The translations under genes and the position numbers were made by a program. 15,931 nucleotides of DNA from positions 5,997 to 21,927 of the forward strand of contig DNHK01000244.1 in the NCBI GenBank assembly GCA_003485905.1. The letters are read 5' to 3'. Below the pieces are notes generated by a model that was not told where the DNA came from, did not search any database, and saw only the letters and a program-made list of their open reading frames with translations. Shown piece after piece: positions 1 through 7,748 of this stretch. This DNA is from Gammaproteobacteria bacterium (GTDB lineage: Bacteria > Pseudomonadota > Gammaproteobacteria > Arenicellales > Arenicellaceae). The number at the start of each line of letters is the position of its first letter. The first letter of the stretch is position 1.

Positions 1-2438
1 CCTCTCTTTTAGATGAAGCAACGGCCGCTGCTGAAGCAATGACCTTGGCCCACCGCCAAACCAAGGGGCGTAAATCAACATTTTTAGTTTCAACACTGTG
101 CCATCCACAAACAATTGATTTGTTAGCCACGCGTGCCGAACCTATTGGTATCCAGCTAGCTTACTTTGATGAAAGTGAAGACGACCACAGCAAGCTGGAT
201 TGGGATGATGTGTTCGGACTGATTGTGCAGTATCCGACAACAGATGGACGTATTCTTGATTGCTCGCAACTGTTTAATAGTGCGCAGCAGAACAATGCAA
301 TTTCGGTCGTCGCCAGTGATCTACTCGCTCTAACTTTAATAAGATCGGCTGGTGAACTTGGCGCCGATGTGGTCGTCGGAAATTCACAACGTTTTGGCGT
401 ACCGCTGGGATTTGGCGGCCCACACGCTGGCTTTTTTGCAGTAAAAGATAAGTTAAAACGCACCATGCCTGGCCGCTTAGTAGGAGAGTCTATCGATACC
501 GCAGGCAAACCAGCCTACCGACTCGCCTTACAAACCCGCGAGCAACATATACGCCGTGAAAAGGCGACTTCAAATATATGTACTGCACAAGCTTTGCTCG
601 CCATTATGGCCACCTTATATGCTGTGTATCATGGGTCGGATGGCTTAAGAGCAATTGCGTTCGGTGTACAGGCCAAACTTAGCCAATTAAAAAAAGCCCT
701 CGTCGATGCAAATTACACAATCGTTGGTGAACAGCATTTTGATACCGTCAGCTTTAACAGCGGAATGAAAACCGATGCACTGTTAAACGCAGCCGTTAGT
801 GCTGGGTTTAATCTTCGAAAATTAAACGACGACCAATTAGCCATCAGTCTAGACGAAACCACGTCGATAGATGATCTCGATCAGCTCACTGCTGCGCTGG
901 ACCTTAAACTTACAAGTGAATCTAAAAACGCCTCTGGCAATGACGCCAATATCGACAGCGCGCTATTAAGAACCGACAACTTCTTGAGCCAACCTGTATT
1001 CCATCAATACCGCAGCGAAACGGAAATGATGCGCTACTTGAAACGCTTATCGAATAAAGACATAGCCTTGGATCAATCCATGATTCCACTTGGCTCATGC
1101 ACCATGAAGCTCAACGCCGCAGTAGAAATGATGCCGGTGAGTTGGCCAGAAATAAACAGTATCCACCCGTTCGCACCGCCCGAACAATGGCACGGTTACC
1201 GCGAAATGATTCGGCAACTCGAAGAAATGTTGTGTGTTTGCACAGGTTACGCGGCTGTATCGCTGCAACCCAATGCGGGCTCGCAAGGCGAATATGCGGG
1301 CCTACTGGCGATACGCCAGTACCACATCGCTAATGGCGACACTCAACGAAATATTTGTTTAATTCCACAATCGGCCCACGGCACTAACCCGGCCAGTGCA
1401 CAAATGGTGGATATGCGAGTGGTTGTCGTCGCCTGTGACGAAGCCGGTAACGTCGATCTAGATGACCTCGATCGTTGCATAGCTGAACATCAAAACGATA
1501 TTGCTGCAATCATGATTACCTACCCATCGACTCACGGTGTGTACGAAGAAACAATCGGCGAGATTTGTGAGAAGGTCCACGATGCGGGCGGGCAAGTTTA
1601 CATTGACGGCGCAAATCTAAACGCAATGGTCGGAGTCGCTAAACCCGGACATTTTGGTGGCGACGTGTCGCATTTAAATTTACACAAAACATTTTGTATT
1701 CCCCATGGTGGCGGTGGCCCTGGTGTCGGTCCAGTCGCGGTCGCAGAACACCTTGCGCCTTATTTACCACAAGATGCCCTAAACCAAGAGCGCATCGGAG
1801 CAACCATTAGCGGCGCGCCATTTGGCAGTGCCAGCATCTTGCCAATATCATGGATGTACATCCGGATGATGGGTGCCGAAGGCTTAAAAAAAGCAACCCA
1901 GGTCGCAATATTAAATGCCAACTATATTGCGCATCGACTAAAGGATATCTACCCGGTCCTGTATACCGGCAACGAAGGTTTGGTCGCGCACGAATGTATT
2001 ATTGATACACGCCCAATGAAAGCCGATGGCAACGTGACGGTTGATGACATCGCCAAACGTTTGATCGATTTTGGTTTTCACGCACCGACAATGTCATTCC
2101 CGGTACCTGGCACATTGATGATTGAACCGACCGAAAGCGAATCACTGGAAGAAATTGAGCGATTTTGTCGCGCGATGCGCGCTATCCACAGCGAATACCT
2201 CGCGATTAAGAATGGCGAGCTACCCGAAGACAATAATCCCTTATCTAATGCCCCGCATACATTGGAAAGCGTTATGGAATGGGATCGCCCATATTCTATT
2301 CGTCAAGCGCTTACTCCTGACGAACATGCGGATTCGGCCAACAAGTATTGGCCGCCAGTAGGTCGAATCGACAATGTATTCGGTGATAGAAACCTGGTAT
2401 GCAGCTGCCCACCGCTTAGCGACTATCAAGAAAATTAG
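1..2438 (+). CDS. gcvP: Glycine dehydrogenase (decarboxylating), glycine cleavage P-protein; 5' end missing
   Basis: This is the PLP-dependent P-protein of the cytoplasmic glycine cleavage system; it decarboxylates glycine and passes the aminomethyl group to lipoylated GcvH. The frame is open from base 3 and begins inside the family motif [13 protein letters not shown], so the true start lies upstream. The internal ATG at 39 is not the start. About 811 codons are present against roughly 950-960 in full GcvP, so about 145-155 N-terminal residues are missing. The C-terminal half has the Schiff-base lysine in [18 protein letters not shown] (Lys codon 1686-1688), the preceding substrate/PLP-loop features [12 protein letters not shown] and [10 protein letters not shown], and the late motif PTESES. 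No frameshift is visible. gcvT and gcvH would be expected upstream, outside the window. The next gene starts 98 bases downstream, so co-transcription is possible but not shown. Confidence 0.97.
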   Translation, partial: SLLDEATAAAEAMTLAHRQTKGRKSTFLVSTLCHPQTIDLLATRAEPIGIQLAYFDESEDDHSKLDWDDVFGLIVQYPTTDGRILDCSQLFNSAQQNNAISVVASDLLALTLIRSAGELGADVVVGNSQRFGVPLGFGGPHAGFFAVKDKLKRTMPGRLVGESIDTAGKPAYRLALQTREQHIRREKATSNICTAQALLAIMATLYAVYHGSDGLRAIAFGVQAKLSQLKKALVDANYTIVGEQHFDTVSFNSGMKTDALLNAAVSAGFNLRKLNDDQLAISLDETTSIDDLDQLTAALDLKLTSESKNASGNDANIDSALLRTDNFLSQPVFHQYRSETEMMRYLKRLSNKDIALDQSMIPLGSCTMKLNAAVEMMPVSWPEINSIHPFAPPEQWHGYREMIRQLEEMLCVCTGYAAVSLQPNAGSQGEYAGLLAIRQYHIANGDTQRNICLIPQSAHGTNPASAQMVDMRVVVVACDEAGNVDLDDLDRCIAEHQNDIAAIMITYPSTHGVYEETIGEICEKVHDAGGQVYIDGANLNAMVGVAKPGHFGGDVSHLNLHKTFCIPHGGGGPGVGPVAVAEHLAPYLPQDALNQERIGATISGAPFGSASILPISWMYIRMMGAEGLKKATQVAILNANYIAHRLKDIYPVLYTGNEGLVAHECIIDTRPMKADGNVTVDDIAKRLIDFGFHAPTMSFPVPGTLMIEPTESESLEEIERFCRAMRAIHSEYLAIKNGELPEDNNPLSNAPHTLESVMEWDRPYSIRQALTPDEHADSANKYWPPVGRIDNVFGDRNLVCSCPPLSDYQEN

Positions 2439-2536
2439 TCACGCGGTATTTTTGCAAACTGCCTATCGCAATCTTTAGATATCCTCGCTAGAATCGCTGG
2501 CACAATAACAAACAACCGTATGGTTTTTGACGAGAT

Positions 2537-3904
2537 ATGGCAGAGCTAGGTTCATCCGATTTACCGCTTAGAGTAGCCGTTGTGGGCGCTGGCCCAGCAG
2601 GGTTTTATGCCGCGGAGCTTCTACTGCGAAACGACATTCATTGTGAAGTTGACCTGTTTGAGTCACTTCCCTGCCCTTATGGACTAGTGCGCCACGGTGT
2701 TGCACCCGATCATCCGAAAATGCGCACGGTTATTAACCGCTTTGATAAAACCGGCATTGAAGAAAACTTCAATTATTTTGGCAATACCAAATTAGGTGCC
2801 GACGTCAGTGTTGAAACCCTGCGCGAGTATTACGATGCCATACTCATCTCCACTGGAGCACAGAAACCTCGAAAGCTCGGTATCCCCGGGGAAGAACTAG
2901 AAGGTAGTTATAGCGCCGAACAGTTTATTAATTGGTATAACGGCCACCCGGCGATTGAACTTAAAGACTTTGATCTTTCCAGCGAGACCGCCGTAGTCGT
3001 CGGTAACGGTAATGTTGCGTTAGATATCGCACGAATTCTAATGCACACCCCAGAGGAGCTGGCCAAAACCGATATGGCGACACCCATTATCGAGAAACTT
3101 GCAGCCAGCAAGGTAAAAACAGTTTACATCGCGGGTCGTCGAGGTCCGGTACAAGCCAGCTTCACCTCGCCAGAGATTCGTGAATTTGATCATCTAGAAA
3201 ACACCTCTTTCCACATCAACGAAGATGCTATGGCCCTCGATGCCGAAGACCTAGAAGAACTAGAGTTCAAAGATCACGGTCACGCGCGTAAGTTTATGCC
3301 AATTTTTGAAGGCTATTCGGATCAGCCATCGGATAGAGACCAACATATAAAATTCCTCTTCTTGCGTAGTCCGGTCTCGATTGAAGGTGATGGCAAAATT
3401 GAAAAAATCACACTGCAAACAAATCGTTTAAGTGGCGCCGCCGGATCACGCAGACCTAACTCGATTGACGACACTGAAACCATACCCTGTGGCTTGGTAT
3501 TTAGTTGCATCGGCTATCGCGGTAGACCTATCGAGGGTATCCCTTTTGATGACTCGTGGGGCGGCGTTCCCAATGTTGAAGGCCGCGTAACCGTCGATGG
3601 TAAAGTGCAAACTGGGCTCTACACCAGCGGCTGGATAAAACGTGGCCCAAGTGGCGTTATTGGCACCAATAAGGTCGATAGTAAAGAAACCATTACTCAT
3701 TTGGTCGACGATGTCGCCAGCTTAACGGTTGCACCTAACCGCAGCAGTGCGGCATTACGCGAGCAACTAGTCAGCGAAGGCAAACGCCCAATCAATTTTG
3801 CCGAGTGGAAAGAGATAGACGACGCAGAAGTGGCACGCGCCAAAGGCGATAAGCCAAGAGAAAAGTTTCTGACCGTTGAGGAGATGCTCGCAGTTCTCGA
3901 CTAA
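2537..3904 (+). CDS. Ferredoxin-NADP+ reductase, FprA/adrenodoxin reductase type
   Basis: A 455-residue soluble flavoprotein predicted to move electrons between NADPH and a ferredoxin. Seen in the sequence: an FAD-binding GAGPAG at residues 17-22, the family-typical PYGLVRHGVAPDHP at about 47-60, and a second nucleotide-binding motif VVGNGNVALDIAR at about 154-166. RRGP at 201-204 has arginines expected to contact the NADP 2'-phosphate. The C-terminal GWIKRGPSGVIGTNK is the FAD/NADP-contacting signature of adrenodoxin-reductase-like enzymes. Length and motif order match mycobacterial FprA and mitochondrial adrenodoxin reductase rather than the short plant-type or bacterial Fpr enzymes. No 2[4Fe-4S] ferredoxin domain is fused. 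The start is the first ATG before the FAD motif; only a weak purine stretch (ACGAG) precedes it. The redox partner is not in the window. Confidence 0.92.
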   Translation: MAELGSSDLPLRVAVVGAGPAGFYAAELLLRNDIHCEVDLFESLPCPYGLVRHGVAPDHPKMRTVINRFDKTGIEENFNYFGNTKLGADVSVETLREYYDAILISTGAQKPRKLGIPGEELEGSYSAEQFINWYNGHPAIELKDFDLSSETAVVVGNGNVALDIARILMHTPEELAKTDMATPIIEKLAASKVKTVYIAGRRGPVQASFTSPEIREFDHLENTSFHINEDAMALDAEDLEELEFKDHGHARKFMPIFEGYSDQPSDRDQHIKFLFLRSPVSIEGDGKIEKITLQTNRLSGAAGSRRPNSIDDTETIPCGLVFSCIGYRGRPIEGIPFDDSWGGVPNVEGRVTVDGKVQTGLYTSGWIKRGPSGVIGTNKVDSKETITHLVDDVASLTVAPNRSSAALREQLVSEGKRPINFAEWKEIDDAEVARAKGDKPREKFLTVEEMLAVLD

Positions 3905-4046
3905 AGAGATCTTTGCACGAGCAGGGAATTTGTTCTCTGGCAAGGCAAAAAAGCAAGGAAAGAGGGAGTTTATAAATTATAAATGACCGATTAAGTACGT
4001 TTTTACCGCAGCTAGAGGGCGAAATAACAATCGTGCGGAGATCTCT
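3905..4046. repeat. 16-bp inverted repeat bracketing the convergent reductase/pirin spacer
   Basis: The left arm AGAGATCTTTGCACGA (3905-3920) starts at the base after the reductase stop codon. The right arm TCGTGCGGAGATCTCT (4031-4046) ends inside the pirin stop codon. They are inverted complements at 14 of 16 positions. In + strand RNA the two mismatches become G-U pairs, giving an unbroken 16-bp stem; in minus-strand RNA they are C-A mismatches. Inside, CAGGGAA (3922-3928) and TTCTCTG (3933-3939) form a hairpin with a TTTG loop. A run rich in A and T follows near 3969-3984. No clean U-tract directly follows a stem, so a classic terminator is not established. It may be a structured 3' UTR, a processing or termination signal, or a small element remnant. 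Confidence 0.6.
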
Positions 4047-4941
4047 ATTCAGGCAGCGGGATAAACTCCAAATCATCACCCGGCACTTTAGGAAACACCC
4101 CATTTTTCCAGTCCTGACCTGCTTGCTCCATCCGCTCTTTGCTGCTCGAAGCAAAGTTCCAAAACAAATGACGCGGCCCAATATTTTCGCCACCGATTAA
4201 CGCCAATCGACTATCTTCGAATGCAGTAACATGTACTTCTACGTCCTGTTTGAGTACCGCTAAGTTATATTTTTCCAATTGAGTCGTTTCTATACCCGCA
4301 CCGCCCACAGGGTGCGCCTCAACCTGCCCAGCCACTAAATATAACGCTCGTTCATCAGCTTCGGGCAACACCAATGTCTGGCCCTTTTTTAAGTCCGCTT
4401 CAACATACAAAGTCTCTGCATATGTTTTGGTTGGCGATGTTTCCCCATACGCGCTCCCAATCATTACTCGCACTGCAACACCATTAACCTCAATCGCTGG
4501 CAATACATCACTTGGGTAGTGATAAAAGGCAGGCTCTATTTCTTCATCTTCCTCTGGCAAGGCCAGCCACAGCTGTAAACCGTGCAGACCATGTTCCACG
4601 GCATTCACTTCTGCTCTCTCTCGCTCTGAGTGAACAATGCCTCTGCCGGCGACCATCAAATTTAAGTCACCCGGTCGAATCGCCTGTACGCTCCCCAGTG
4701 AATCCCTATGTAAAATCTCGCCATCAAACAAATAGGTCACCGTGGCCAAATTAATATGTGGATGCGGCCGCACGTTGACACCCTGACCCGGCGCAAATGT
4801 CGCAGGGCCCATATGATCAAAAAATAGCCAAGGCCCAACCATTCGTTGCTTAACTGAAGGCAAAGCACGCCGCACGGTAAATTCACCAAGGTCTTTCTCG
4901 CTCGGCTCTATAATTAAATCAATAACGCTGGAATCACTCAT
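4045..4941 (-). CDS. Pirin family protein
   Basis: A 298-residue bicupin protein. Pirins bind a non-haem metal, usually iron; some have quercetin dioxygenase activity and others act as redox-responsive regulators or enzyme modulators, so the precise role here is unknown. The N-terminal cupin shows the metal set expected from human pirin: His60 and His62 in RPHPH, then His104 and Glu106 in GIVHSERE. The C-terminal pirin domain carries GGENIGPRHLFWNFASSSKERMEQA, shown here as the stretch starting at about residue 250. Length is normal for the family. The start is fixed by a strong ribosome site. The gene lies 32 bases after fumarase on the same strand and is probably co-transcribed with it. No signal peptide is seen, so it should be cytoplasmic. 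Confidence 0.93.
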   Translation of the reverse strand: MSDSSVIDLIIEPSEKDLGEFTVRRALPSVKQRMVGPWLFFDHMGPATFAPGQGVNVRPHPHINLATVTYLFDGEILHRDSLGSVQAIRPGDLNLMVAGRGIVHSERERAEVNAVEHGLHGLQLWLALPEEDEEIEPAFYHYPSDVLPAIEVNGVAVRVMIGSAYGETSPTKTYAETLYVEADLKKGQTLVLPEADERALYLVAGQVEAHPVGGAGIETTQLEKYNLAVLKQDVEVHVTAFEDSRLALIGGENIGPRHLFWNFASSSKERMEQAGQDWKNGVFPKVPGDDLEFIPLPE

Positions 4942-4946
4942 TTTTT

Positions 4947-4952
4947 CCCTCC
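4947..4952 (-). promoter_or_regulatory. Shine-Dalgarno site of the pirin gene
   Basis: On the minus strand GGAGGG lies five bases before the ATG at 4941-4939. It sits in the 32-base gap after the fumarase stop codon, so the pirin gene has its own strong ribosome site and does not rely only on translational coupling. Confidence 0.75.
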
Positions 4953-4973
4953 GCAGGCTTCGGTCGATACCAC

Positions 4974-6488
4974 TTAGGCTTGCTTCTTAAAAATAATCTC
5001 TTTCCACTCAGCTGGGCCAGTGGTGTGTACCGCCTGGCCTGTAGTATCAACTGCCACGGTAACTGGCATGTCCTTAACCTCGAACTCATGGATTGCTTCC
5101 ATGCCCAATTCTTCAAACGCGACCACGCGAGAATTGGTGATGGCCTTGCTCACCAAATATGCAGCACCACCTACCGCCATCAAATAAACGGCTTTGTGTT
5201 TTTTAATGCTCGCTATGGTGGCAGGGCCACGCTCAGCTTTACCGACCATGCCGATCAAACCCAATTCACCTAACATCATGTCGGTAAATTTATCCATCCG
5301 TGTAGCGGTCGTTGGTCCGGCTGGCCCGACGGCTTCATCACGAACTGCGTCTACCGGCCCGACGTAATAAATAAACCGGTTGGTAAAGTCCACGCCATTT
5401 GGCATTGGCTCACCGGCTTCGAGCAGACTCTGAATTTTTTTATGCGCCGCGTCGCGCCCGGTTAATAATTTACCCGATAGCAAAATGGTTTGCCCCGGTG
5501 TCCAGGTTTGAATCTCTTCCGGAGTTATTTCGTCCAGATTTATTCGCTTGGCAGTCGGCCCAACTTCCCAGGTGATTTCCGGCCAGTCTTCGAGTTTGGG
5601 CAGTGTTTGCAACGAAGGCCCAGATCCATCCAACACAAAATGCGCATGCCGCGTTGCTGCACAATTCGGAATAATCGCTATCGGCTTGCTCGCTGCATGA
5701 GTTGGGTAATCTTTAATTTTTACATCCAATACAGTCGTTAAACCGCCCAGGCCTTGTGCACCAATGCCGAGATTGTTTACTTTTTCATAAAGCTCAATTC
5801 GCAGTTCTTCAATACGATTACTCGGCCCGCGCGCGATTAGCTCCTGAATATCGATAGATTCCATCAATACTTCCTTAGCCATTACCGCTGCTTTCTCGGC
5901 GGTACCACCAATGCCAATTCCCAGCATACCCGGTGGACACCAACCCGCACCCATAGTTGGCACAGTCTTTAACACCCACTCCACAATATCGTCATTCGGG
6001 TTCAACATGGCCATCTTGGCTTTGTTCTCAGAGCCTCCACCTTTGGCCGCCACGTCAACCTCAACCTTGTCTCCGTCAACTATTTCGTAGTGAATAACCG
6101 CAGGCGTATTGTCCTTGGTATTGATTCGTTTACCCGCTGGGTCAGCAAGAATAGAACCACGCAAGACATTGTCCGGGTGCAAATAAGCCCGCCGAACCCC
6201 TTCGTTAATCATGTCGGTAAGGTTTAAATCAGAATCCCACTGAACATTCATGCCTACCTTAACGAAGATGGTAACAATACCGGTATCCTGACAAATCGGT
6301 CGATGCCCTTCGGCACACATCCGCGAATTAATTAATATTTGCGCTATCGCGTCTTTCGCCGCCTGCGACTCCTCACGCTGATAGGCGTCATGCATCGCAT
6401 CCACAAAGTCCTTTGGATGGTAATACGAAATAAATTGTAAAGCGTCGAAAACGCTATCGATAAGATCGTCTTGTTTAATAACAGTCAT
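4974..6488 (-). CDS. fumA: Fumarate hydratase class I, single-chain iron-sulfur enzyme
   Basis: A cytoplasmic TCA-cycle enzyme of 504 residues that interconverts fumarate and malate through a [4Fe-4S] cluster acting as Lewis acid. Three cysteines in the family positions are visible: Cys66 in ICQDTG, Cys184 in GWCPPGMLG and Cys276 in PNCAATRHAH. The N-terminal alpha domain (about 1-300) and C-terminal beta domain (about 325-504, with TPGQTILLSG and GPAGPTTATRMDKF) are fused in one chain, as in E. coli FumA/FumB and the roughly 507-residue Pseudomonas enzymes, not split as in archaeal or tartrate-dehydratase-like enzymes. The start ATG has only a weak GGAA upstream. Pirin follows on the same strand. 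The 204-base divergent gap to the right (6489-6692) must hold the promoter; no convincing consensus pair was found there. A class I enzyme is oxygen-sensitive, and no class II fumC is in the window. Confidence 0.95.
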   Translation of the reverse strand: MTVIKQDDLIDSVFDALQFISYYHPKDFVDAMHDAYQREESQAAKDAIAQILINSRMCAEGHRPICQDTGIVTIFVKVGMNVQWDSDLNLTDMINEGVRRAYLHPDNVLRGSILADPAGKRINTKDNTPAVIHYEIVDGDKVEVDVAAKGGGSENKAKMAMLNPNDDIVEWVLKTVPTMGAGWCPPGMLGIGIGGTAEKAAVMAKEVLMESIDIQELIARGPSNRIEELRIELYEKVNNLGIGAQGLGGLTTVLDVKIKDYPTHAASKPIAIIPNCAATRHAHFVLDGSGPSLQTLPKLEDWPEITWEVGPTAKRINLDEITPEEIQTWTPGQTILLSGKLLTGRDAAHKKIQSLLEAGEPMPNGVDFTNRFIYYVGPVDAVRDEAVGPAGPTTATRMDKFTDMMLGELGLIGMVGKAERGPATIASIKKHKAVYLMAVGGAAYLVSKAITNSRVVAFEELGMEAIHEFEVKDMPVTVAVDTTGQAVHTTGPAEWKEIIFKKQA

Positions 6489-6692
6489 GATGAATTCCAG
6501 ATAGATACGGACCCGAAATAGGGGTTGGGTATTCTAACGTTTATGAACAGTTTCAACATCCCCTGATATGATGAAGCCCTAAGCAACTATTGATAACATG
6601 GGACTTAGCATGATCGGCTATAAGAACATACCAAGCACAAATGAAAGCCGGAGTATTTTCTTTCACTAATCTAAAATCATTTTGGAATTCTT

Positions 6693-7724
6693 ATGAAAAC
6701 TCTTAATTTATGCCTTACAACACTACTGCTAAGCACGTTTGCACATGCTCACCATACTAGCCTGGCAATCTTCGATCCAACGGCAACCACTGAAATAGAG
6801 GGTGTGGTCACCGATGTGCACTGGAGCAACCCTCATGTGCGACTCGGGATAGGCGTGGCTGATGCTGCGGGGGATATCACGGAATGGAATATCGAGTTGA
6901 CCTCGCTAAGCGCATTTCGAAGTCGCGGGTATCGCACTGCGTTTGTGGAAGTTGGTGAAATGGTCAAAGTTTTTGGAAACCCCGCTAAAAGTGGGCTTCC
7001 GGCCATGGAGGGGCTAAATTTACTGTTAGAGAATGGCACCGAAGTGATCCTCGAGTTTGTAGAAGGCCCCCACTATGCGCTTATGGGCGATGCACCGGTG
7101 CTTGAAATTGATGCTGCCGATTCTGATGCTGTGCAGCTCGCCAGAGAATCTGCCGAGGGTATATTCCGCGTTTGGAATACTATTATTGGCGATCCGAACT
7201 TTCCAATTTTCAGGGGTAACTATCCGCTTACTGAAGTCGCGGCTGCTCGTAAATCTGAATGGGTGCCCGATAGAGAGAAACTTGAAAGTTGTTGGACCAA
7301 GAGTATTCCCCACATTATGGGAACGCCTCATCCAATTGAATTCTCTCGCAGCGGAAACGATATTTTATTGAGCTTTGAAGAAGATGATGCCCGACGTTTG
7401 ATTCACATGCTCGATGCTAATGAGGAGCACAATGATGAGGATGCTGTGCCATCTAGACTTGGTTACTCAATCGGTATCTGGGAGGGCGACACATTGGTGG
7501 TTGAAACCACCAAACTTAACTCACCTTATCTTGATGATCGCGGCACAATCCAAAGCGAAGATATGCACGTAATTGAGCGATTTACCCCAAGCGAAAATGG
7601 TGAGCAGCTAGATTTTCAGATTACCTTTACAGACCCAGTCGCATTTACTGCGCCGGTCAAGTTGGCGAAAACTTTTGTTTGGCAACCCGAACGTAGCATC
7701 GTAAAGTGGGATTGCGACGCGTAA
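6693..7724 (+). CDS. Exported two-part protein with N-terminal DUF6152 domain
   Basis: A 343-residue protein with a Sec signal peptide ending AHA at residue 19, so the mature protein should begin His20-His21 (codons 6750-6755). Residues about 20-115 match the DUF6152 pattern: HH near the new N-terminus, FDP, a central EGVVTDV, and Asn46-Pro47-His48 (6828-6836), then W and E in TEWNIEL. Residues about 160-343 form a second part with CWTKSIPHIMGTPHPIEF and GIWEGDTLVVET, a module I recall from exported proteins of Sphingomonads and marine gammaproteobacteria; its function is unknown to me. There are single cysteines near residues 203 and 341 that could pair. A weak GGA lies before the ATG. The esterase gene starts 24 bases after the stop and is probably in the same operon. 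No enzymatic role can be assigned. Confidence 0.8.
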   Translation: MKTLNLCLTTLLLSTFAHAHHTSLAIFDPTATTEIEGVVTDVHWSNPHVRLGIGVADAAGDITEWNIELTSLSAFRSRGYRTAFVEVGEMVKVFGNPAKSGLPAMEGLNLLLENGTEVILEFVEGPHYALMGDAPVLEIDAADSDAVQLARESAEGIFRVWNTIIGDPNFPIFRGNYPLTEVAAARKSEWVPDREKLESCWTKSIPHIMGTPHPIEFSRSGNDILLSFEEDDARRLIHMLDANEEHNDEDAVPSRLGYSIGIWEGDTLVVETTKLNSPYLDDRGTIQSEDMHVIERFTPSENGEQLDFQITFTDPVAFTAPVKLAKTFVWQPERSIVKWDCDA

Positions 7725-7737
7725 ATTCAATCACTGT

Positions 7738-7741
7738 GAGG
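7738..7741 (+). promoter_or_regulatory. Shine-Dalgarno site deciding the esterase start
   Basis: GAGG lies seven bases before the ATG at 7749 but only one base before an in-frame TTG at 7743. The spacing supports ATG 7749 as the start and excludes the longer TTG reading. Confidence 0.7.
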
Positions 7742-7748
7742 CTTGAGA

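Noticed and set aside
2452..2481. Promoter for the ferredoxin-NADP reductase (TTGCAA, 18 bases, TAGATA)
   Set aside because: The match is weak in both boxes and could arise by chance in this A/T-rich gap.
3902..4047. Transposon (MITE) with TA target duplication between reductase and pirin
   Set aside because: TA occurs on both sides (3902-3903 and 4046-4047), but the boundary is not clean, the dinucleotide is too short to be evidence, and both flanking proteins end normally. Kept only as one possibility for the inverted repeat.
3792..4193. Minus-strand open frame across the reductase end and pirin end
   Set aside because: It overlaps two well-supported genes and the spacer, has no family resemblance, and reads as an incidental open frame.
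6489..6692. Divergent promoters between fumarase and DUF6152
   Set aside because: Promoters must exist here, but the visible candidates (for example TAGAAT upstream of fumarase on the minus strand) lack a correctly spaced -35 box, so no site is called.
7743..7748. TTG start for the esterase
   Set aside because: It would lie one base from the Shine-Dalgarno; the ATG six bases later has normal spacing.
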